DNA of 64,000 nt from Bacteroides bouchesdurhonensis (GCF_900155865.1 NZ_LT707006.1:1261626-1325625), one strand, 5' to 3'; shown: positions 35,372-44,981, numbered from the stretch's first letter. Notes: generated by a model from the letters alone, not told the origin. Program-made: numbers and translations.

Positions 35372-35409
35372 GATCACCCTTGCTACAACTATTTGTGGCG
35401 AGGGTGATC
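35372..35409 (+). terminator. hairpin after mgsA operon
   Basis: GATCACCCT (35372-35380) pairs with AGGGTGATC (35401-35409) and inner TGC/GCG. No T-tract follows, so it may be a processing or stabilising hairpin. Confidence 0.5.
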
Positions 35410-35492
35410 TCGTTGAATGGGGAGTTTTGGGTACATCCCCTTTTCATCTTTCTATATATAATTGTTAATGTGTTGTCAATGAGAGTATCGTA

Positions 35493-35852
35493 TTAATACG
35501 TTCGTATTCCAGAACTTGTGTTTTCTTCTTTCTTTTCTGTATTCTTTCTTTTGTTATGACAGTTATCATCATATATATAATAATGACTATCCATCTTAAC
35601 TACCTTATCATCAATAAGCCATACTTTTACGACTTTGTCAGCAGCACCAAGTTTGTAAGAGTAAAACTCCAGAGATTCACCTTTATCATCAAAATTTCGA
35701 AATTCAGGTTCACCCAAAATCGCTATGACTTCTTTTGAGGACATTCCTTGTTGTACTTTATTGAGCCTTTTATAGCTAATTTGGCTCGTACTACAGCTAC
35801 TGAATACTACTATAAATAGTAGTAAAGATAGAATGATCTGAAACTTTTTCAT
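35493..35852 (-). CDS. BamE/SmpA-type small lipoprotein
   Basis: The 119-residue protein has a lipoprotein signal (LLLFIVVFSSC, Cys20). The mature part contains the SmpA/OmlA fold signature KVQQGMSSKEVIAILGEPEF, then EFYSYKLGAADKVVKVWLID and KVVKMDSHYY. The C-terminal tail is polar and Lys/Glu-rich. BamE-like lipoproteins assist outer-membrane assembly, but the fold is also used by unrelated small lipoproteins, so function is not assigned. Single gene, with its upstream region bearing a 42-bp palindrome at 35922-35963. Confidence 0.82.
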   Translation of the reverse strand: MKKFQIILSLLLFIVVFSSCSTSQISYKRLNKVQQGMSSKEVIAILGEPEFRNFDDKGESLEFYSYKLGAADKVVKVWLIDDKVVKMDSHYYIYDDNCHNKRKNTEKKEENTSSGIRTY

Positions 35853-35921
35853 AATAGGTATAGTTTTATGGTTTTTGTTACTACAAATGTAGGACGGGAA
35901 AACTCCTCATGCAAATGGATC

Positions 35922-35963
35922 TTTCTATTTACTAATAGGGATTTCCCTATTAGTAAATAGAAA
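35922..35963. repeat. 42-bp near-perfect palindrome (20-bp arms)
   Basis: The arms 35922-35941 and 35944-35963 are exact reverse complements around TT, with core CTATTTACTAATAGGG on the left. It lies 70 bases upstream of the lipoprotein start and 122 bases after the HAD gene end. It could be an unusually long terminator stem for the HAD gene or a binding site. No T-tract adjoins. Nothing else is seen in the 232-base gap. Confidence 0.75.
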
Positions 35964-36084
35964 TAAAATCTATGTTTGTATGTTTCTTGCCTTTATTTAT
36001 CACATAAGGCTCACATAATATCTATTGAGAAGATTTATTAGTGGATCAAGGTCGGATAGTCTAGTCTAAGAGTCTCTGCGTTAT

Positions 36085-36759
36085 TTATAAATCCAGATTA
36101 TCCCAAGTATCGCAAAGAGCTTGCATAGATGGTAACAATAAATCAGCCCCTGAATCCAGCAAGACTTGTCCATCCAGAGGACCCGTATTTACTGCGATAG
36201 TGAAGATTCCAGCTTTGTGTCCGGCCTCCACTCCCAAGGGTGCATTTTCTACTACAACAGCTTCGCTGGCTTTTATACCTCCCTTCTTTAGAGCCATCAA
36301 ATAGGGCTCTGGATCAGGCTTTCCGTATTTAACATCGAATGCTGTAACCATCAACTCTTTATGGAACATTCCCGGAAAGTTATGTTCCAATCTCTCAAGC
36401 AATGAAAGCTGGCCGGAGCCTGTTACTACCATTGTGATTAGCCCTTCACTTTTGATTTTTTTCAGCAATTCCCATGCACCGGGCATACGTTCTGCTTCCG
36501 GATGAGTATTAAACAGAATACTTTTTTCTTTGTATATTTTTTCTATCTCCTCTTGGGAAGCTTCTCTTCCCAATTCGCGTTGAAATACAATGTTTATCGT
36601 AGCGGCACCTGTTCGTCCTTCATGCATATATGCCTCTTCACGACTGAGATTGAGACCATGTGATTTCATTACCTGATGCCAAGCTTCGGAGTGGTAAGGC
36701 ATGGAATTAAAAAGTACACCGTCCATATCGAATAGGACGGCTTTTATCTTTTTTCTCAT
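36085..36759 (-). CDS. HAD hydrolase, beta-phosphoglucomutase/phosphatase type
   Basis: The 224-residue protein has the HAD motif FDMDGVLFNSMPYHSEAW, whose catalytic DxD is followed by the beta-PGM-like cap (residues ~17-90, with HEGRTGAATIN). Then motif II TMVVTGSG, Lys in VKYGKPDPEPY and motif IV VVVENAPLGVEAGHKAG. It may be a sugar-phosphate phosphatase or beta-phosphoglucomutase; the family cannot be split by eye. Single gene. Confidence 0.87.
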   Translation of the reverse strand: MRKKIKAVLFDMDGVLFNSMPYHSEAWHQVMKSHGLNLSREEAYMHEGRTGAATINIVFQRELGREASQEEIEKIYKEKSILFNTHPEAERMPGAWELLKKIKSEGLITMVVTGSGQLSLLERLEHNFPGMFHKELMVTAFDVKYGKPDPEPYLMALKKGGIKASEAVVVENAPLGVEAGHKAGIFTIAVNTGPLDGQVLLDSGADLLLPSMQALCDTWDNLDL

Positions 36760-36790
36760 AATTTCTGATTAGATGAAAATCTGGTAATAT

Positions 36791-36880
36791 TTATTTGTTT
36801 TTCAATATTTCTTCCAGTTCGGGTACAGTGACAACCACCTCATATTGAGTATCGGACTGGTTGCCAATATATCTATGCAA
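36791..36880 (-). other. possible C-terminal gene fragment
   Basis: An open frame without an in-frame ATG ends at 36791 and encodes SLHRYIGNQSDTQ, then a strand-helix segment ending PELEEILKNK. The sequence reads like the last part of a real protein and not random AT-rich DNA, but no family was recognised. It sits within the 265-base gap between the HAD gene and the divergent lipoprotein. Low certainty. Confidence 0.25.
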
Positions 36881-36967
36881 AGATAGACATAAAAAATGAA
36901 AGATCGGGTAGAACAGAGCAATAAGAGTGCTATAAGTAAGGGTTTTGGAGGATAATTTAGGTGATTA

Positions 36968-36998
36968 TTTGCCGTTTTGAAGATTATATGTATTTTTG
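36968..36998 (+). promoter_or_regulatory. promoter of lipoprotein gene
   Basis: TTTG at 36968-36971, a 19-base spacer and TATTTTTG at 36991-36998 give a full consensus promoter 26 bases before the ATG. Confidence 0.7.
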
Positions 36999-37024
36999 TA
37001 GTCTAATAAAAAACTTTCCATAGC

Positions 37025-37528
37025 ATGAAGAAGAAAGCATTATTTCTGTTGCCATTGTTTTTTTACGCTTGCTCTGATAGTGGGGAAAGTCCTGTTATCG
37101 AAATTCAAAAGCTGTATATAAACGTAGATCCGAAGGCAGAAGAAACAGCGAAAGAAAACTATGCAAACCGAATGGACGAAATTCCTGCTTTAAAAGTAGG
37201 TGATAAAATAGAAGCATTCCTGTCGTTGGATGGTAACGGAGCTGAACTTAAAAGTTTTAGACTTCAGAATGATGCTGAAGTAAAGACGGAACTTCATTAT
37301 AAAAAAACAGAAGTTTCTACAGAGGGAAATCTGACGGATGCAGAAAAGGGGCAGTTACGTTTTAAAGACGGAGTGACAAAAACAAATGTACTGGTACAGG
37401 GTACTGTTGAAAAGGTCGAATCTAACGGAGATGTACAATTAACTTTCTATCTGTCGTCAAAAGCGGAATGTGAAGGTGCTCAGGAAATGATTGGTCTAAA
37501 AATAAAAGAAGATAAAAAAGACGAATAA
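37025..37528 (+). CDS. lipoprotein of unknown function
   Basis: The 167-residue protein has a short signal peptide with lipobox FFYAC (Cys16) followed by SDSGES. The mature part is soluble and beta-rich: IEIQKLYINVDPKAEETAKE, then GDKIEAFLSLDGNGAELKSF and VLVQGTVEKVESNGDVQLTF. It resembles Bacteroides-restricted domains of unknown function; I do not assign a DUF number with confidence. It has a consensus promoter and a hairpin shared with the convergent pgi. No neighbour suggests a job. Confidence 0.8.
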   Translation: MKKKALFLLPLFFYACSDSGESPVIEIQKLYINVDPKAEETAKENYANRMDEIPALKVGDKIEAFLSLDGNGAELKSFRLQNDAEVKTELHYKKTEVSTEGNLTDAEKGQLRFKDGVTKTNVLVQGTVEKVESNGDVQLTFYLSSKAECEGAQEMIGLKIKEDKKDE

Positions 37529-37562
37529 TAAGTTTTAAAAAGCGTCTGATAAATTATAAATG

Positions 37563-37608
37563 ATGAACGGTGAACAACTATGCGGACTGCATGATGTTCA
37601 CCGTTCAT
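37563..37608. terminator. bidirectional terminator
   Basis: ATGAACGGTGAACA (37563-37576) and its exact complement at 37595-37608 enclose an 18-base loop between two convergent genes. Confidence 0.8.
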
Positions 37609-37632
37609 TGTGTTTATACGTTTACTGTTAAA

Positions 37633-38970
37633 TTACAGTTTTGCCTGAATCGCTTTTGATTCTTCCTCGTATCCTGGTTTGTTGAGTAATGCAAACATAT
37701 TCTTTTTGTAAGCTTCAACACCCGGTTGGTTGAATGGATTTACTTCCAATAGATAACCGCTGATACCGCAAGCCTTTTCGAAGAAATACAGCAATTCACC
37801 AATATTGTATTCGCTCAATTCAGGGAGAACGATGCGCATATTAGGAACACCACCATCTACGTGAGCCAACTGAGTTCCCAATTCTGCCATCTTGTTTACT
37901 TCGTCTACCCGTTTTCCGGCAAGGAAGTTCAGGCCATCCAGATTTGCTTCGTCAAAAGGTACTTCCAATTTATGATTTACCTTTTCTACGGAGATTACAG
38001 TTTCGAAAATCGTACGTTCACCTTCCTGAATCCATTGTCCCATAGAGTGAAGGTCTGTAGAGAAATCTACAGATGCAGGGAAAATGCCTTTGTTATCTTT
38101 ACCTTCAGATTCTCCGTATAACTGTTTCCACCATTCGCTTACATAGTGAAGTTTCGGGCAGAAGTTTACTAAGATTTCAATCTTCTTACCGTTCTTGTAC
38201 AGTTCGTTACGAGTTGCCGCATAAATCGCAGCAGGGTTCTTATCAAACGGAACGTCACAACCACAAGCTTTTTCCATTTCAGCAGCACCGGCCACCAATT
38301 TTTCAATGTCGAATCCGGCAACTGCGATTGGCAACAAACCAACCGGAGTCAATACCGAGAAACGTCCGCCCACGTTGTCGGGGATAATGAAAGTCTTGTA
38401 ACCTTCTTTGTCGGCAGTAACACGTGCAGCACCTTTCTTAGCATCTGTGATAGCTACAATAACCTTCTTGGCAGTCTCTTTACCGCGTTGGTCTTCGCAT
38501 TGTTTTTTCAGCAGACGGAAAGCGAGTGCAGTTTCGGTAGTAGTACCTGATTTAGAGATATTGATAACACCGAATTTCTTGTCTTTCAGATATTCAGTAA
38601 GTTCAAATAGATAATCTTCACTGATGTTGTGTCCGGCATAAATCATGATAGGAGCCGTTTTCTTTTCCTGCAACCAAGTGAAGCTGTTAGACAATGCTTC
38701 GATTACGGCACGTGCACCCAAATAACTACCGCCAATACCGGCAACAATGACTACTTCACAATTATCTTTCAATACTTGTGCTGTAGCTTTCAAGTCAGCC
38801 AGATGTTCTTTGCTGATAGAAGAAGGAAGATGCAGCCATCCTAAGAAATCATTTCCTTTTCCTGTTCCTTTTTCCAACATTTCTTGTGCGGCTTTTACCT
38901 CAGCTTCGTAGGCGAAAACCTTTTCTTTGGAGATGAATCCAAAAGTTTTTTCAATATTCAAGCTAATCAT
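37633..38970 (-). CDS. pgi: glucose-6-phosphate isomerase
   Basis: The 445-residue enzyme is the short bacterial form of phosphoglucose isomerase. Motifs in order: [38 protein letters not shown], the signature [17 protein letters not shown] and [20 protein letters not shown], then [20 protein letters not shown] with the catalytic Glu/Lys region. It interconverts glucose-6-P and fructose-6-P. It follows gpsA and lysS on the minus strand and may be transcribed with them. Fructose-6-P made from mannose by the left-hand cluster would meet this step. Confidence 0.97.
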   Translation of the reverse strand: MISLNIEKTFGFISKEKVFAYEAEVKAAQEMLEKGTGKGNDFLGWLHLPSSISKEHLADLKATAQVLKDNCEVVIVAGIGGSYLGARAVIEALSNSFTWLQEKKTAPIMIYAGHNISEDYLFELTEYLKDKKFGVINISKSGTTTETALAFRLLKKQCEDQRGKETAKKVIVAITDAKKGAARVTADKEGYKTFIIPDNVGGRFSVLTPVGLLPIAVAGFDIEKLVAGAAEMEKACGCDVPFDKNPAAIYAATRNELYKNGKKIEILVNFCPKLHYVSEWWKQLYGESEGKDNKGIFPASVDFSTDLHSMGQWIQEGERTIFETVISVEKVNHKLEVPFDEANLDGLNFLAGKRVDEVNKMAELGTQLAHVDGGVPNMRIVLPELSEYNIGELLYFFEKACGISGYLLEVNPFNQPGVEAYKKNMFALLNKPGYEEESKAIQAKL

Positions 38971-39009
38971 AGTTATATTTATTTAGTAGTGACTACTACT
39001 TTATTATTG

Positions 39010-40005
39010 TCATCTAAAAGAATCTGTTAGCAATTTTATCTCGATCATCGGTGAGATTCGTTCATACAAGATATTATAAACAGCGTCCAAAATCGGCATA
39101 TTGACATGATGATGTTTGTTGATCTCCTTGATACATTTTGTACCATAGTAACCTTCTGCAATCATTTCCATTTCAATTTGCGCACTCTTTACCGAATATC
39201 CTTTGCCGATCATAGAACCAAACGTCCGGTTGCGGCTAAAGTTAGAATAACCCGTTACCAGCAAATCTCCCAGATAAACAGAGTCATCTACATTTCTGTT
39301 CAACGGATGAACGGTATTTAGGAAACGATTCATTTCCTGAATGGCATTTGATATTAATACTGCCTGAAAGTTATCTCCGTATTTCAAACCACTACAAATA
39401 CCGGCAGCAATCGCATATACGTTTTTCAAAACCGAACTGTATTCTATTCCTGCTACGTCGTCGCTTACAGAAGTCTTGATGAAACTGCTTCCCAGACGGC
39501 GACCGAAAATACGGGCCTTGTCTTTATCCGGGCAAGCAATAGTCAGATAAGAAAGGCGTTCAAGTGCTACTTCCTCCGCATGGCATGGTCCTGCCAATAC
39601 AGCAATATTTTCTGGTGGTACACCATATTCCTTAGTGAAGTATTCCGATACGATTACGTTGTCATCGGGTACGATTCCTTTGATAGCGGTGATAATGAAT
39701 TTATCCTTGATCTTCGTCTTCAACTTTTTCAGATGCGCTTTCAGATAAGGAGAGGGGGTGACGAAAATCAGCGTATCCGATTCCTTCACAATATCATTGA
39801 TATTAGAACTGAAATTGATACGCTTCATGTCAAACTTCACACCTGTCAGATAGGCCGGATTGTGTCCCAATCTCTTAAAATCAGCAATGCGGTCATCTCG
39901 TCGCATATACCAATTAATAGAATCTTCCTGAGCCAGACACATTTTTGCGATTGCTGTAGCCCAGCTTCCTCCGCCCATTATCGCTATCTTACCGGGTAGT
40001 TTCAT
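39010..40005 (-). CDS. gpsA: NAD(P)-dependent glycerol-3-phosphate dehydrogenase
   Basis: The 331-residue enzyme reduces dihydroxyacetone phosphate to sn-glycerol-3-phosphate for phospholipid synthesis. The N-terminal loop is IMGGGSWATAIAKM. The family signatures VLAGPCHAEEVALE and KNVYAIAAGICSGLKYGDN (with the catalytic Lys in SVLKNVYA) are present, followed by GDLLVTGYSNFSRNRTFG. It lies 39 bases upstream of pgi and 90 bases downstream of lysS. Confidence 0.95.
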   Translation of the reverse strand: MKLPGKIAIMGGGSWATAIAKMCLAQEDSINWYMRRDDRIADFKRLGHNPAYLTGVKFDMKRINFSSNINDIVKESDTLIFVTPSPYLKAHLKKLKTKIKDKFIITAIKGIVPDDNVIVSEYFTKEYGVPPENIAVLAGPCHAEEVALERLSYLTIACPDKDKARIFGRRLGSSFIKTSVSDDVAGIEYSSVLKNVYAIAAGICSGLKYGDNFQAVLISNAIQEMNRFLNTVHPLNRNVDDSVYLGDLLVTGYSNFSRNRTFGSMIGKGYSVKSAQIEMEMIAEGYYGTKCIKEINKHHHVNMPILDAVYNILYERISPMIEIKLLTDSFR

Positions 40006-40011
40006 TTCTAT

Positions 40012-40094
40012 GAATTAAGAATTTAAGAATGAAGAATGAAGAATTGTGAATGAAAAACCGGAGCGATTCTTCATACTCAATTCTTCATACTCAA
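40012..40094. repeat. small direct/inverted repeats between lysS and gpsA
   Basis: TTCTTCATACTCAA occurs twice in exact tandem (40067-40080, 40081-40094). Opposite-strand GAATGAAGAATT units at 40027-40045 can pair with them across a GC-richer loop. The resulting stem-loop in the lysS-gpsA leader may control relative expression. Similar AAGAATGAAGAAT tracts are often seen between Bacteroides genes. Confidence 0.55.
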
Positions 40095-40095
40095 T

Positions 40096-41826
40096 TTATT
40101 TAAGTTTATTAATCCATTCGGTTACTTCATTCACGGTTGGATTGGTCAATTCTAGTTTATACTTCTTATTGATACCGCAAATGTCTTGATGCAGCTTTTG
40201 TGGATTAACATCCTTCATGTCTTCTACTGTGTTGTAACCGGCTTTCTGGATAACCTGAACCCAGTCTTCTGCGATACCCAGTTCCATATATTTAGCGGCA
40301 GAATCTTTCTTTACTACTTTCTCCGGACGCATTTGCGGGAAGAACAATACTTCCTGAATAGTAGTCTGTCCCGTCATCAACATAACCAAACGGTCAATAC
40401 CTATACCGATACCTGATGTCGGAGGCATACCATATTGCAAAGCACGTAAGAAATCCTGGTCGATAATCATAGCTTCGTCATCTCCCTTGTCAGCCAGGCG
40501 CATCTGCTCTTTGAAACGTTCTTCCTGATCGAGCGGATCATTTAACTCAGAATAAGCATTTGCAAGTTCTTTACCATTCACCATTAGTTCGAAACGTTCG
40601 GTCAATCCCGGTTTGGAACGGTGCATCTTGGTTAATGGAGACATTTCAACAGGATAATCGGTAATGAAAGTAGGTTGGATATAAGTACCTTCACAGAATT
40701 CACCGAAGATTTCGTCAATCAGTTTGCCCTTACCCATGGTCTCGTCAATCTCCTCCATTTTAAGTTCCTTACAGATCTGACGGATCTCTTCTTCGTTTTT
40801 GCCATTCAGGTCATATCCGGTTTTTTCTTTAATTGCATCCAAGATAGGAAGGCGGCGATATGGAGCTTTAAAATTGATGGTCTTTCCGTCGATAACGCTT
40901 TCCGTACTTCCGTTCACAGCAATACAAATACGTTCCAACAGTTTTTCTGTGAAATCCATCATCCAGTTATAGTCCTTATACTGTACGTAAAGTTCCATAC
41001 AAGTAAATTCCGGATTATGGTTCTTGTCCATACCTTCATTACGGAAATTCTTTCCTATTTCATAGACACCTTCAAAGCCACCTACAATGAGGCGTTTCAG
41101 GTAAAGCTCAGTTGCAATACGCAGATAAAGGTCTACATCCAATGAATTATGGTGAGTGATAAACGGACGTGCACTTGCTCCACCGGCAATAGATTGCAGA
41201 ATAGGAGTTTCTACTTCCGTATAGCCCGCTTCATCTAATGCTTTACGTATCGTTTTCACTACAGTAGCACGTTTTTCGAATGTTTCTTTAATACCATCAT
41301 TAACGATCAGATCGACATATCGTTGGCGGTAGCGGAGTTCCGGATCTTCAAAAGAGTCGTAAGCAACCCCGTCTTTGTATTTTACAATCGGTAGCGGTTT
41401 GATAGACTTGGCAAGAACAGTCAGTTTCTTTGCATGGATACTGATCTCACCCATTTGTGTGCGGAACACAAAACCTTCGATACCGATAAAGTCACCTAAG
41501 TCGAGCAGGCGTTTGAACACCGAGTTGTACATTTCCTTATCTTCTCCCGGACAGATATCGTCACGTGTGATATACACCTGGATACGTCCTTTAGAATCCT
41601 GTAATTCGATGAACGAAGCTTTACCCATCACACGACGGCTCATAATACGACCCGCTACAGAAACCTGGCGCGGTTCTTCTTCGTCTTTGAATTCAGATTT
41701 TATGTCCGTAGAGAAAGCATTGGTTACATACTCTGCAGCAGGGTAGGGTTCAACTCCCATTGCACGAAGTTCATTCAAACTATTACGTCGAATGATTTCC
41801 TGTTCACTTAGTTCTAATATATTCAT
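40096..41826 (-). CDS. lysS: class II lysyl-tRNA synthetase
   Basis: The 576-residue enzyme charges tRNA-Lys. The N-terminal OB-fold (residues ~55-145, with [20 protein letters not shown]) binds the anticodon. The class II core has motif 1 in [20 protein letters not shown], motif 2 [20 protein letters not shown] and motif 3 [16 protein letters not shown] ~70-residue C-terminal extension after motif 3 ([20 protein letters not shown] onward, ending VTEWINKLK) is longer than in E. coli and typical of Bacteroidetes. It heads the run lysS-gpsA-pgi and is divergent from a MATE pump. Confidence 0.97.
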   Translation of the reverse strand: MNILELSEQEIIRRNSLNELRAMGVEPYPAAEYVTNAFSTDIKSEFKDEEEPRQVSVAGRIMSRRVMGKASFIELQDSKGRIQVYITRDDICPGEDKEMYNSVFKRLLDLGDFIGIEGFVFRTQMGEISIHAKKLTVLAKSIKPLPIVKYKDGVAYDSFEDPELRYRQRYVDLIVNDGIKETFEKRATVVKTIRKALDEAGYTEVETPILQSIAGGASARPFITHHNSLDVDLYLRIATELYLKRLIVGGFEGVYEIGKNFRNEGMDKNHNPEFTCMELYVQYKDYNWMMDFTEKLLERICIAVNGSTESVIDGKTINFKAPYRRLPILDAIKEKTGYDLNGKNEEEIRQICKELKMEEIDETMGKGKLIDEIFGEFCEGTYIQPTFITDYPVEMSPLTKMHRSKPGLTERFELMVNGKELANAYSELNDPLDQEERFKEQMRLADKGDDEAMIIDQDFLRALQYGMPPTSGIGIGIDRLVMLMTGQTTIQEVLFFPQMRPEKVVKKDSAAKYMELGIAEDWVQVIQKAGYNTVEDMKDVNPQKLHQDICGINKKYKLELTNPTVNEVTEWINKLK

Positions 41827-41855
41827 TTCGTTACGTATTAACTCAATTTTGGAGG

Positions 41856-41863
41856 CAAAAATA
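41856..41863 (-). promoter_or_regulatory. -7 box of lysS
   Basis: TATTTTTG on the minus strand, 30 bases before the lysS ATG. Confidence 0.45.
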
Positions 41864-41904
41864 CGAAACTTTTCTCATATATCCTGTAATCTGTCTCTTT
41901 TTTG

Positions 41905-41912
41905 TATCTTTG
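41905..41912 (+). promoter_or_regulatory. -7 box of MATE gene
   Basis: TATCTTTG, 20 bases before ATG 41932. An in-frame TTG at 41902 would lie upstream of this box, so ATG 41932 is the real start. Confidence 0.5.
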
Positions 41913-41931
41913 CAGCTTCAAAGTAATAGGT

Positions 41932-43284
41932 ATGACAGGACAAAAGACACCCACTGCGCTGGGTACAGAAAAGATCGGAAAGCTTTTAATGCAGTATGCT
42001 ATTCCGGCAATTATCGCCATGACAGCATCTTCTCTTTATAACATGGTAGATAGTATTTTCATTGGGCATGGTGTGGGAGCAATGGCTATTTCCGGGTTGG
42101 CTTTGACTTTCCCGCTAATGAATCTTGCCGCAGCTTTCGGTTCATTGGTAGGTGTGGGAGCAGCTACACTGGTTTCGGTGAAACTGGGGCAGAAGGATTA
42201 TGACACTGCCCAGCGGGTATTAGGAAATGTGTTAGTTTTGAATATCATTATAGGATTGGCATTTACCGTACTGGCCCTTATTTTTCTTGATCCGATTCTT
42301 TATTTTTTTGGTGGAAGTGAGGCTACAGTTGGATATGCGCGCGATTATATGGTGGTGATATTGCTTGGTAACGTAGTCACACACCTTTATCTGGGATTAA
42401 ACGCAGTACTGCGTTCTGCCGGCCATCCTCAGAAGGCGATGTATGCGACGATTGCTACAGTAGTCATTAATACCATTCTCGATCCTCTTTTTATTTATGG
42501 TTTCGGTTGGGGAATACAGGGAGCAGCTATTGCTACTATTACAGCACAGGTGATTGCATTAGGTTGGCAGTTTAAGTTATTCAGTAATAAAGAAGAACTA
42601 TTGCATTTTCACCGAGGGATATTCCGGTTGAAAAAGAAAATCGTATTTGATTCTTTAGCGATAGGTATGGCTCCTTTTTTAATGAATTTGGCTGCCTGTT
42701 TTATTGTTATTCTTATCAATAAAGGACTGAAACAATATGGAGGAGATTTGGCAATTGGAGCTTTTGGCATAGTCAATCGGTTGGTCTTTCTGTTTGTTAT
42801 GATTGTGATGGGCTTGAATCAGGGAATGCAGCCGATTGCCGGTTATAATTTTGGAGCACGGCAATATACGCGTGTGACAAGAGTACTGAAAATAACAATT
42901 TATGCGGCAACGGCAATTACTACTACCGGTTTCCTAATGGGAATGCTGATTCCCAATCTGGCAGTCTCTATTTTTACTACTGATGAAGAGTTGATTCGTA
43001 TTTCCACGAAAGGGTTACGTATTGTGGTAATGTTCTTTCCGATTGTTGGTTTTCAGATGGTGACTTCTAACTTCTTTCAAAGTATTGGTATGGCAAGTAA
43101 AGCGATCTTCTTATCCGTTTCGCGTCAGGTCCTTATTTTGATTCCTTGTTTATTGATCTTACCTCAATTCTATGGGCAAGAAGGTGTGTGGATGAGTATG
43201 CCTATTTCTGACTTAATTGCGAGTTTGATTGCAGGAATTATGCTGTGGTGGCAGTTCCGTCAATTCAAAAAGGATACTGTTTGA
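41932..43284 (+). CDS. MATE family efflux transporter
   Basis: The 450-residue protein has about twelve hydrophobic helices in two homologous halves, with the MATE/DinF signatures MVDSIFIGHGVGAMAISGLA, LVGVGAATLVSVKLGQ and, in the second half, MGLNQGMQPIAGYNFGA. MATE pumps export cationic drugs or metabolites using Na+ or H+. The substrate cannot be told from sequence. It is a single gene followed by a weak hairpin near 43326-43347 that overlaps the end of the next, convergent gene. Confidence 0.93.
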   Translation: MTGQKTPTALGTEKIGKLLMQYAIPAIIAMTASSLYNMVDSIFIGHGVGAMAISGLALTFPLMNLAAAFGSLVGVGAATLVSVKLGQKDYDTAQRVLGNVLVLNIIIGLAFTVLALIFLDPILYFFGGSEATVGYARDYMVVILLGNVVTHLYLGLNAVLRSAGHPQKAMYATIATVVINTILDPLFIYGFGWGIQGAAIATITAQVIALGWQFKLFSNKEELLHFHRGIFRLKKKIVFDSLAIGMAPFLMNLAACFIVILINKGLKQYGGDLAIGAFGIVNRLVFLFVMIVMGLNQGMQPIAGYNFGARQYTRVTRVLKITIYAATAITTTGFLMGMLIPNLAVSIFTTDEELIRISTKGLRIVVMFFPIVGFQMVTSNFFQSIGMASKAIFLSVSRQVLILIPCLLILPQFYGQEGVWMSMPISDLIASLIAGIMLWWQFRQFKKDTV

Positions 43285-43332
43285 GTTTCACTCTATAATA
43301 AGTTTTACTTTATGCAGACACTCCGGGCATTC

Positions 43333-43584
43333 TTAAGGAATGTCCAGAATACTGGTTATGATTCTGACCTGTAAAGGGGTAAAGGTACGGGTGCGTGTAT
43401 TGTAACCGGTTGCCACGAGCCGGGTGTACAACTCCTTGTTTTTTTTGATCCATTTGGTAAGCATCCGGATGGCGCATCGTGGTGTAATATTCGGATTGTA
43501 AAGACAGGCTAATTCTTTTTTCTTGTAGGTTTTGATAATAAACGGTTTTTCTTCTTCTTCGTATTCGTAAATAGCTGAATTCAT
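43333..43584 (-). CDS. DUF4248 family protein
   Basis: The 83-residue protein matches the small Bacteroides DUF4248 family: PFIIKTYKKKELACLYNPNI, then RCAIRMLTKWIKKNKELYTR and TRTFTPLQVRIITSILDIP. The family has a helix-turn-helix look and frequently neighbours HU-like genes and variable surface or mobile regions. It is separated from the upstream HU-like gene by a strong UUCG-type terminator, so it is transcribed on its own. Function is not established. Confidence 0.85.
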   Translation of the reverse strand: MNSAIYEYEEEEKPFIIKTYKKKELACLYNPNITPRCAIRMLTKWIKKNKELYTRLVATGYNTRTRTFTPLQVRIITSILDIP

Positions 43585-43665
43585 ATTGATTTTTGTTTAA
43601 GTTAATAGACAGTAAAGATACAACATTTTTGAGGCGTTGTCAAGTGTTTGACAATATAGTTTGCG

Positions 43666-43701
43666 AAAAACAGTATCCGCCCGAAGGCGGATGCCGTTTT
43701 T
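43666..43701. terminator. bidirectional terminator with TTCG/CGAA tetraloop
   Basis: ATCCGCC-CGAA-GGCGGAT forms the central stem, flanked by A-run at 43666-43670 and T-run at 43697-43701. On the minus strand the loop reads TTCG. It ends the HU-like gene at 43716. Confidence 0.85.
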
Positions 43702-43715
43702 GCATTGTTCATTGA

Positions 43716-44189
43716 TTATAGAGTCGGGTCTGGAGACTCTCCGTTATCATCACCCGGATTCGGAGTCGGATCAGTATCTTCGGGAATCATCGTTCCGTCA
43801 TTAGACACAACTAACTTTTGAATGCTGACTTTATTCAGCATATCTTTGAACTTATATCCCGGAGTGAAAACGATTCTTACCCTGCGAATGGTATCGCTGT
43901 CCACCTCTTTGGCCGTATCCTGGCTTTCACAATTCATTCCCGGACGGAAACAACCGAAATCGCCTAACTGAACGGAGATTCCTTTATTAAGGTTCATGTT
44001 CAGGGTATCAATGAGCGCATCGAGTACAAACTTGACTGCTCCGCTGGGAACTAGTCCTATCTTGGTGATTTCATCACACAGGGTTTTAAAATCCACTGTA
44101 TTGGTAATCACATTCTGAGCTACATACTTTTCAGTTTTAGTTTTATCAAAACCGAAGGTTCTTTTTTTAATGACGTATTTTAATGACAT
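43716..44189 (-). CDS. HU-like DNA-binding protein with C-terminal acidic tail
   Basis: The 157-residue protein starts at ATG 44189 (MSLKYVIKKRTFGFDKTKTE). The body is the Bacteroides HU-related fold: VDFKTLCDEITKIGLVPSGA, then LIDTLNMNLNKGISVQLGDF and GCFRPGM. The tail from about residue 135 is Pro/Asp-rich (DTDPTPNPGDDNGESPDPTL). These proteins are DNA-architectural and occur near capsule and mobile-element regions. It is separate from the second HU-like gene by 157 bases. Confidence 0.82.
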   Translation of the reverse strand: MSLKYVIKKRTFGFDKTKTEKYVAQNVITNTVDFKTLCDEITKIGLVPSGAVKFVLDALIDTLNMNLNKGISVQLGDFGCFRPGMNCESQDTAKEVDSDTIRRVRIVFTPGYKFKDMLNKVSIQKLVVSNDGTMIPEDTDPTPNPGDDNGESPDPTL

Positions 44190-44346
44190 AATCCTGTTTT
44201 TTAAATGAATACTTTTAATTAACATATCTCTTTGTGATCACGATGCAAAGATATAACAGCCGGTTACCGGAGAGGTGCTTTAATGACGTTCAATGAACGA
44301 CAAGAAAATTATGAATTTCTAAAGTGTTGATTGATAGTGAAATAAT

Positions 44347-44946
44347 TTATACCTTTGTATATACAGTCAGTTTTCCTATTCCTTCTTTTCGGATGACCCC
44401 TTCGTCAATGAATGAATTCAACTCTATAATGGCTACTTTTTTGTTTCTTCCTGTCAGCAGGCAGTAGTCTGTCCGGCTGATGAATAAGTGGGCTGATAAG
44501 TATAGCTGCAGACGAGCGAGGCAAGTCTCACGGGAAATGCTGTTTTTTTTCGGCCGGATAGGGGATTCTCCGCGTTGCAATCTCATTTTATCACCCACTT
44601 CTTTCTTGAATGAGTGACTTGCACGAAGATGAATGTTTTTCATCTTGACGGAAGTGGACCGGACTTCTTTCTTGTTATTGACGGGAGGACATTGCAATGA
44701 GGTGGTTAGAAAACCGAAGTTACCTATCTCTACTGTCCAGCCTTCGGCTAGTAAGTCGCGTGCTTCGTTGGAAAAGGCTTCCATAGCACCTGTTAATAGA
44801 CTGCGGCTGATACCGGTGAATTTGTGTACACGGTCCAGAAACTCTTCTTTGTCTACGGTTCCTTTGGAGACAATGCGGGCGTGTAGCGGTTGTTTTTCTC
44901 CATTTTCAATAGGGGGATTCTCGAATAAATCATATAAAGCACTCAT
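44347..44946 (-). CDS. HU-family DNA-binding protein with C-terminal extension
   Basis: The 199-residue protein opens with a leader segment (MSALYDLFENPPIENGEKQP) and an HU-type domain: HARIVSKGTVDKEEFLDRVH, SRSLLTGAMEAFSNEARDLL and AEGWTVEIGNFGFLTTSLQC. Residues ~140-199 (RETCLARLQLYLSAHLFISR, then AIIELNSFIDEGVIRKEG) resemble a winged helix, an addition to the HU core. It lies 36 bases downstream of the four-unit 22-bp-period array at 44982-45071 and is the first gene that array could regulate. Confidence 0.8.
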   Translation of the reverse strand: MSALYDLFENPPIENGEKQPLHARIVSKGTVDKEEFLDRVHKFTGISRSLLTGAMEAFSNEARDLLAEGWTVEIGNFGFLTTSLQCPPVNNKKEVRSTSVKMKNIHLRASHSFKKEVGDKMRLQRGESPIRPKKNSISRETCLARLQLYLSAHLFISRTDYCLLTGRNKKVAIIELNSFIDEGVIRKEGIGKLTVYTKV

Positions 44947-44981
44947 ATTCTAATATTAAGGGATTTGATTGTTAATATTGG

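Noticed and set aside
43326..43347. Terminator after the first MATE gene
   Set aside because: The stem has a G-T pair, no T-tract, and overlaps the end of the DUF4248 gene; too weak to list.
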